Shown: in pieces, positions 22,906 to 26,150 of the stretch
How the letters are laid out: each line of letters opens with the position of its first letter
Position numbering within the stretch: the first letter of the stretch is position 1
Origin: a virus
Length of the DNA: 26,150 nt
IMG/VR virus record: IMGVR_UViG_3300021963_000571
Span: 1-26,150 of that record
Reading direction: 5' to 3' (one strand)
Translations under genes and position numbers: made by a program
The notes under the pieces: generated by a model
Seen by the model: the letters and a program-made list of their open reading frames with translations, nothing else
Databases searched by the model: none
Told to the model about the DNA's origin: nothing

Positions 22906-23739
22906 TTAATCCCCGATGAATACTGTACCTGAACCAGTCTCAATGACGTTGGTGCCTGCTGGGTTATCGTCATTGGCACTACCAGTACCATCATCCCCGG
23001 TATCGGCTGTATCACCAATTCTTGCTGCACCCATTGTACCGTAGTTCATATTGATAGTCTTACCATTCATAACAATATCACCGGTTACGTTCATCGTATA
23101 GTTACCGTCTACCTGAATATTAACATTACCCTTAATGTAGACTTCTCTGTTATTGGCAACAATTTGGAAATCATCATCGTTTACTTTGGTAATCATTCTA
23201 CCATCTTGATTGATTTCTACATAAGTACCGCTCTTATGGAAGATATGTAGTCGTTCGTGTCCGGTAGTATCATCTACCTCAATGACATGACCGCCTTCGG
23301 TTCTCATAACCTTGTTAAAAGGATATTTAGCGGCATAAGAGGTATCAGGCTCGGGCCCTATGGTAGTCTTTTCTACTTTGTTTAATTCCCTGGCTTCAAA
23401 TGGCACATCATGATTGTTTACCTGGTTGCCAGGAATACCGGCAAGAGACCCCAGGATGACTGGCATATTACCGTCATTACCATCCATAAAGAAGCCAACA
23501 ACAGTTGTACCTACCCTAATACCAGTCGGAGATACTCCTACCTTATCTAAGTTAGAATTATTTACGGTATTCATTACCATAGCCCAAGGCAGCTCATCGG
23601 TGCTGGTTCTACTTTGACTCTCTGAATGTAGGTTGTAAACTCTTACCTTTAAACGGCCCAGCAACAGGGGATCATCTCTATCTTCAACCTTACCAACAAA
23701 CCATCTGAACCCCTCTTCACCCAAGCTCAACGTAGTCAT
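22906..23739 (-). CDS. 5: Baseplate hub spike gp5, lacking the lysozyme domain
   Basis: A 277-residue form of the central spike. Residues 11-105 are the OB-fold (FRWFVGKVEDRDDPLLLGRL, ELPWAMV, GTTVVGFFMDGNDGNMPVI) and residues 139-180 match the T4 segment after the lysozyme (YPFNKVMRTEGGHVIEVDD, GHERLHIFHKSGTYVEI). A short VNIQVDGNY/TGDIVMNGK repeat (205-228) is the start of the beta-helix needle. T4 gp5 is 575 residues with a T4-lysozyme domain inserted between these parts; here it is absent, so the spike can puncture but should not digest peptidoglycan. A lysozyme-free gp5 is known in marine T4-like phages. It overlaps the gp27-like gene (ATGA), consistent with the gp27-gp5 complex, and GGAG precedes its ATG. 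Confidence 0.95.
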   Translation of the reverse strand: MTTLSLGEEGFRWFVGKVEDRDDPLLLGRLKVRVYNLHSESQSRTSTDELPWAMVMNTVNNSNLDKVGVSPTGIRVGTTVVGFFMDGNDGNMPVILGSLAGIPGNQVNNHDVPFEARELNKVEKTTIGPEPDTSYAAKYPFNKVMRTEGGHVIEVDDTTGHERLHIFHKSGTYVEINQDGRMITKVNDDDFQIVANNREVYIKGNVNIQVDGNYTMNVTGDIVMNGKTINMNYGTMGAARIGDTADTGDDGTGSANDDNPAGTNVIETGSGTVFIGD

Positions 23740-24989
23740 ACACCTACTCCAACTCTATTGCAGTCAAACACAACGCGGTGCTTGAACTTATTTTCTTCAT
23801 AAACAATAATATGTCTTAGTTTAGTAATTAAGTAATTACCTGAATATCTATTATCATCATTCTTCTTACCTGTTGTACCCGAGGTGTCTGGTAATTTTAA
23901 CTCAACCATATCACCCACCGATAGATAATTATCACCATGTACCATACATCTGGTTACGGCTTGATTAAATAATTTTACAAATGCTCGTCTATAGCCAAGA
24001 AGGTCGGCTACAAAGTCCTCACCCCTGCTACTATCTTTAGGTGCAAACATGTAGGTAGGGGCACCAGAGAGTGCCTGATCCACCAAGGTAGTAGAATTAG
24101 GAATAGATGAATTTCTATCGCTATAAATGAATTTACTGGCTTGTTCAGTTATATCAAATTTAGTTTCATCAAATGACTTAGTTAATAGGTCAAATGACTT
24201 TACGTTATTTTTAAAGTACCCAGAAGTTAGTTTATCAATGGTATCGAACTTACTTAATTGTTCCAGCTGAATAATATTTCTAAAAACATACGTCTGTCTA
24301 ACACTATCGGTACCGGCTTCTGGTGCATGGGTAAATATCTTACTACCAATACTCTCCTTGCCATCTTCTATAAGTTTTTCGATAGAGGTAAAGTTATACC
24401 CGTATTGATTCTCATAAAATACAAATACACCCCCTGAAGGTCTCTTGGCGATAGCTTTTTGTCTTAAGAAATCGATGGCCTGAAAGGGGGACATTCTAGG
24501 AATAGTAATTGGAACTATACCTCTGGTTTCCTCAATTACCCTGCCCTTACCTGTCTCAACATCTTGATCTAGAATATTGTTGACTATCTTATCAACAGTT
24601 TCCTTATAGCTTCTCTCAGTTAAATTAATACTACTGGTAAAGTGCTCAGGCGATACCGCCTTTAAGATATAAGTTGATGCCTTGTTACTAGGATCAACCC
24701 CTGTACTAGATACGGAGAAGGTTTTAAGTTTGTAAATAGTCATACTATCACGCCCAGGTGTTATGTATGAAATTTCTAAAAACTCTTCACCTAAGATAGG
24801 AAAGTCCTTAACTAAGTTGACCCCATCCTTTAATAGTATTTCGGCGTACACCGAGGGCTGTTCTATATCTTCAAATATAGATAAAGAAATTACTTGACCT
24901 CGAATATCCCTGGTTGCTGATTTATTATAATTGGTCATCTTCATGCCAATTATTTTTATATCACCAGGATCGTAAACCTTATTTTTCAT
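23736..24989 (-). CDS. 27: gp27-like baseplate hub protein
   Basis: A 417-residue protein directly preceding gp5, the partner of gp27 in T4 (391 residues). The N-terminal part (DIRGQVISLSIFEDIEQPSV, AEILLKDGVNL, LGEEFLEISYITPG) shows the beta-barrel layout of gp27/gpD hub proteins, in which short strands lead into a GEE-x-LEI turn. The middle is helical (SPEHFTSSINLTERSYKETV) and the C-terminus (GDMVELKLPD, YSGNYLITKLRHIIVYE) matches the second barrel of these hubs. Sequence similarity to T4 gp27 is weak, so the name comes from layout and from pairing with gp5. It overlaps gp53 and gp5 by 4 nt each (ATGA). Its Shine-Dalgarno is poor, so reinitiation after gp53 is likely. Confidence 0.85.
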   Translation of the reverse strand: MKNKVYDPGDIKIIGMKMTNYNKSATRDIRGQVISLSIFEDIEQPSVYAEILLKDGVNLVKDFPILGEEFLEISYITPGRDSMTIYKLKTFSVSSTGVDPSNKASTYILKAVSPEHFTSSINLTERSYKETVDKIVNNILDQDVETGKGRVIEETRGIVPITIPRMSPFQAIDFLRQKAIAKRPSGGVFVFYENQYGYNFTSIEKLIEDGKESIGSKIFTHAPEAGTDSVRQTYVFRNIIQLEQLSKFDTIDKLTSGYFKNNVKSFDLLTKSFDETKFDITEQASKFIYSDRNSSIPNSTTLVDQALSGAPTYMFAPKDSSRGEDFVADLLGYRRAFVKLFNQAVTRCMVHGDNYLSVGDMVELKLPDTSGTTGKKNDDNRYSGNYLITKLRHIIVYEENKFKHRVVFDCNRVGVGV

Positions 24990-25846
24990 ACCAATTCGCT
25001 AAGTTCTCTTTCAATCTGGTCTACGTACGCCTTATCAATTAACTTAATTGATCTCTTACTCTCATTTACCTCGGTCTCGTAAGTATACGCCGTTACTGGT
25101 TCCCAATAGAATAACTCATCTGATGAGATAGGGGTGCTTATGGTATTGGTGTTAGTAACGGAGGTGGTGGTAAATGTATAATTTTTAACCAAGCTTCCTA
25201 CATTACCGGCTGTATTAGAAAACTGACCCTGAATATTGTTAATCAAAACTATGTTGTTAGAGGAGAATTTCACCTCACCTGTGCCCGACGTCACCCCGCT
25301 GGTGTTCTGACTGATAAGATCCCCAACAGAAAAGCTACTTGAATTAGCAACAGTTAGTTGAATAATTTTGTTTGTATCAACTACTCTATCTGAAGGAGTA
25401 CGTACGTAACTTACCACGCTATTGTTAAACCCGGTAACCGGGCTAAAGTACTTCTTAACTGAAGATGTAAGGGCGGCATAACCTGAAGGTGTCTTAACTG
25501 AATCATCGCTTCTCCAATTATCTCTCCAGAATAAAATCTTTTCCATAGCTAGATTTTTTTGACCATATTTCTCTAGTATAAAATTATCAAATTCAGTAGT
25601 AGTTAACGGCCAGTCATAGTATGGATCAAACATTGCATTGCTCATATACACCAGCCAGCTATATCTTGAATCTTCGTAGTACTGATATGCAATAGTATCT
25701 GGTCTCTCACCTTCAGTAATAACATAAGGATAGAATACAGCTCCGGTCTTTTTAACTAAATCGGAGAATGTAATTCTAGTAAATATGTTACGTACAGGTA
25801 CACCATTATAGTTAATGATGTCAAATTGGCTAAGAAGTGTATACAT
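24986..25846 (-). CDS. 53: Baseplate wedge protein gp53 with inserted beta module
   Basis: A 286-residue gp53 (T4: 196 residues), the wedge protein that links wedges to the hub. The N-terminus has the LysM-like segment YVITEGERPDTIAYQYYEDS (41-60), followed by RYSWLVYMSNAMFDPYYDWP (61-80), and the C-terminus YTYETEVNESKRSIKLIDKA (254-273) is the usual gp53 ending. The extra residues, about 155-245, form a separate module (SSSFSVGDLISQNTSGVTSG and onward) of the same GD-type beta style as those in gp8 and the giant protein. No Shine-Dalgarno precedes its ATG: the sequence there is CTCCGGGTCCTTA. It overlaps the upstream stop codon by 1 nt (TAATG), so translation probably depends on reinitiation. 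Confidence 0.92.
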   Translation of the reverse strand: MYTLLSQFDIINYNGVPVRNIFTRITFSDLVKKTGAVFYPYVITEGERPDTIAYQYYEDSRYSWLVYMSNAMFDPYYDWPLTTTEFDNFILEKYGQKNLAMEKILFWRDNWRSDDSVKTPSGYAALTSSVKKYFSPVTGFNNSVVSYVRTPSDRVVDTNKIIQLTVANSSSFSVGDLISQNTSGVTSGTGEVKFSSNNIVLINNIQGQFSNTAGNVGSLVKNYTFTTTSVTNTNTISTPISSDELFYWEPVTAYTYETEVNESKRSIKLIDKAYVDQIERELSELV

Positions 25847-26150
25847 TAAGGACCCGGAGGTGTTTGTGGTTGTTGTTTAGTTGTACCTGCCGACATTGCT
25901 TGACCAACCTTACCGGTAAAGTCTCCACTCAGGATATCGTTTCGTGATAGGGGTTCGATTTCTCCAAAATCAAGACTTATCTCAATTTCAGCAGCATGTT
26001 GACCACCCAGAAAGAATACCGGGGTACCGGAAGGTGAGTAATTAACATTCATAGACTTTAAGTAACAGTTCTTAAAGTAATAGAGTGAGTTCTTATTTGC
26101 AAATTCTATGGTGCAGACATCAGGGAAGTTAAATGTAAGCCCTCTCTTTT
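25846..26150 (-). CDS. Partial tail tube cap/initiator, gp48/gp54 family (C-terminus)
   Basis: The reading frame is open from the TAA at 25846 to the window edge (101 codons), so this is the C-terminal end of a longer gene; the Met at 26052 is internal. The visible residues (GLTFNFPDVCTIEFANKNSL, YYFKNCYLKS, VNYSPSGTPVFFLGGQHAAE, IEISLDFGEIEPLSRNDIL) match the C-terminal domain shared by T4 gp48 and gp54: a yP-x-x-f-x-i strand, a C-x-L segment, vnYsP-G, and a final E-I-E-x-L-x-x-x-DI. These proteins cap the tail tube on the hub and start tube polymerisation. gp48 and gp54 are related in this domain and I cannot choose between them from this fragment. A low-complexity Gln/Pro tail ends it, and gp53 follows with a 1-nt overlap. 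Confidence 0.85.
   Translation of the reverse strand, partial: KRGLTFNFPDVCTIEFANKNSLYYFKNCYLKSMNVNYSPSGTPVFFLGGQHAAEIEISLDFGEIEPLSRNDILSGDFTGKVGQAMSAGTTKQQPQTPPGP

Noticed and set aside
25846-26052. A 68-residue complete gene starting at the Met at 26052
   Set aside because: The same frame stays open to the window edge and the upstream residues (GLTFNFPDVCTIEFANKNSL) match the gp48/gp54 C-terminal domain, so the Met is internal.

Overview
The window is the baseplate and tail-fibre part of a tailed, contractile (T4-like) phage genome, probably from a marine myovirus of the cyanophage/pelagiphage type. All genes read on the minus strand, so gene order runs from high to low coordinates. Evidence for a T4-like phage is a recognisable series of baseplate proteins in T4-like form: the C-terminus of a gp48/gp54-type tail tube cap, gp53, a gp27-like hub protein, gp5 without its lysozyme domain, gp25, gp6, a large protein in the gp7 slot, and gp8. 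A 2218-residue DUF4815-type virion protein follows. The AT-rich composition, the lysozyme-free gp5 and the DUF4815-type giant protein are what marine T4-like phages show. The sequence alone does not decide between a cyanobacterial and a SAR11-type host.

Layout. 26150-15118: baseplate hub and wedge genes, almost all joined by 1-4 nt stop/start overlaps (UAAUG or AUGA), so translation is probably coupled. 15108-8452: the giant structural protein. 8450-6860: a small coiled-coil protein and a repetitive Asn/Ser/Thr-rich fibre. 6821-649: an unusual accessory cassette. 638-631: a perfect T4-type late promoter (TATAAATA). 606-1: a small BppU-like virion protein and the start of another gene that leaves the window.

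The cassette is the main discovery. It encodes (i) a collagen-like fibre with an S74 self-cleaving chaperone, whose Gly-X-Y triplets carry Lys in the Y position (26 X-Lys-Gly sites) and contain no proline; (ii) a thioredoxin-fold protein lacking the CxxC; (iii) a six-cysteine adhesin-like protein; (iv) a thioredoxin-fold protein with CNNC; and (v) a 658-residue protein that joins a GT25 (procollagen galactosyltransferase/LPS type) domain, a PLOD/LH3-type glycosyltransferase domain and a lysyl-hydroxylase-type 2-oxoglutarate/Fe(II) dioxygenase domain. In animals these activities come from COLGALT and LH3 and convert X-Lys-Gly into glucosyl-galactosyl-hydroxylysine. The inference is that this phage hydroxylates and glycosylates its own collagen-like fibre with one three-domain enzyme, possibly with thioredoxin-like helpers. 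The domain assignments rest on strong motif matches recalled from memory; the substrate pairing is inference from context and from the substrate's sequence.

No tRNA, integrase, insertion sequence, CRISPR array or origin was seen. No gene-free stretch reaches 50 bases.
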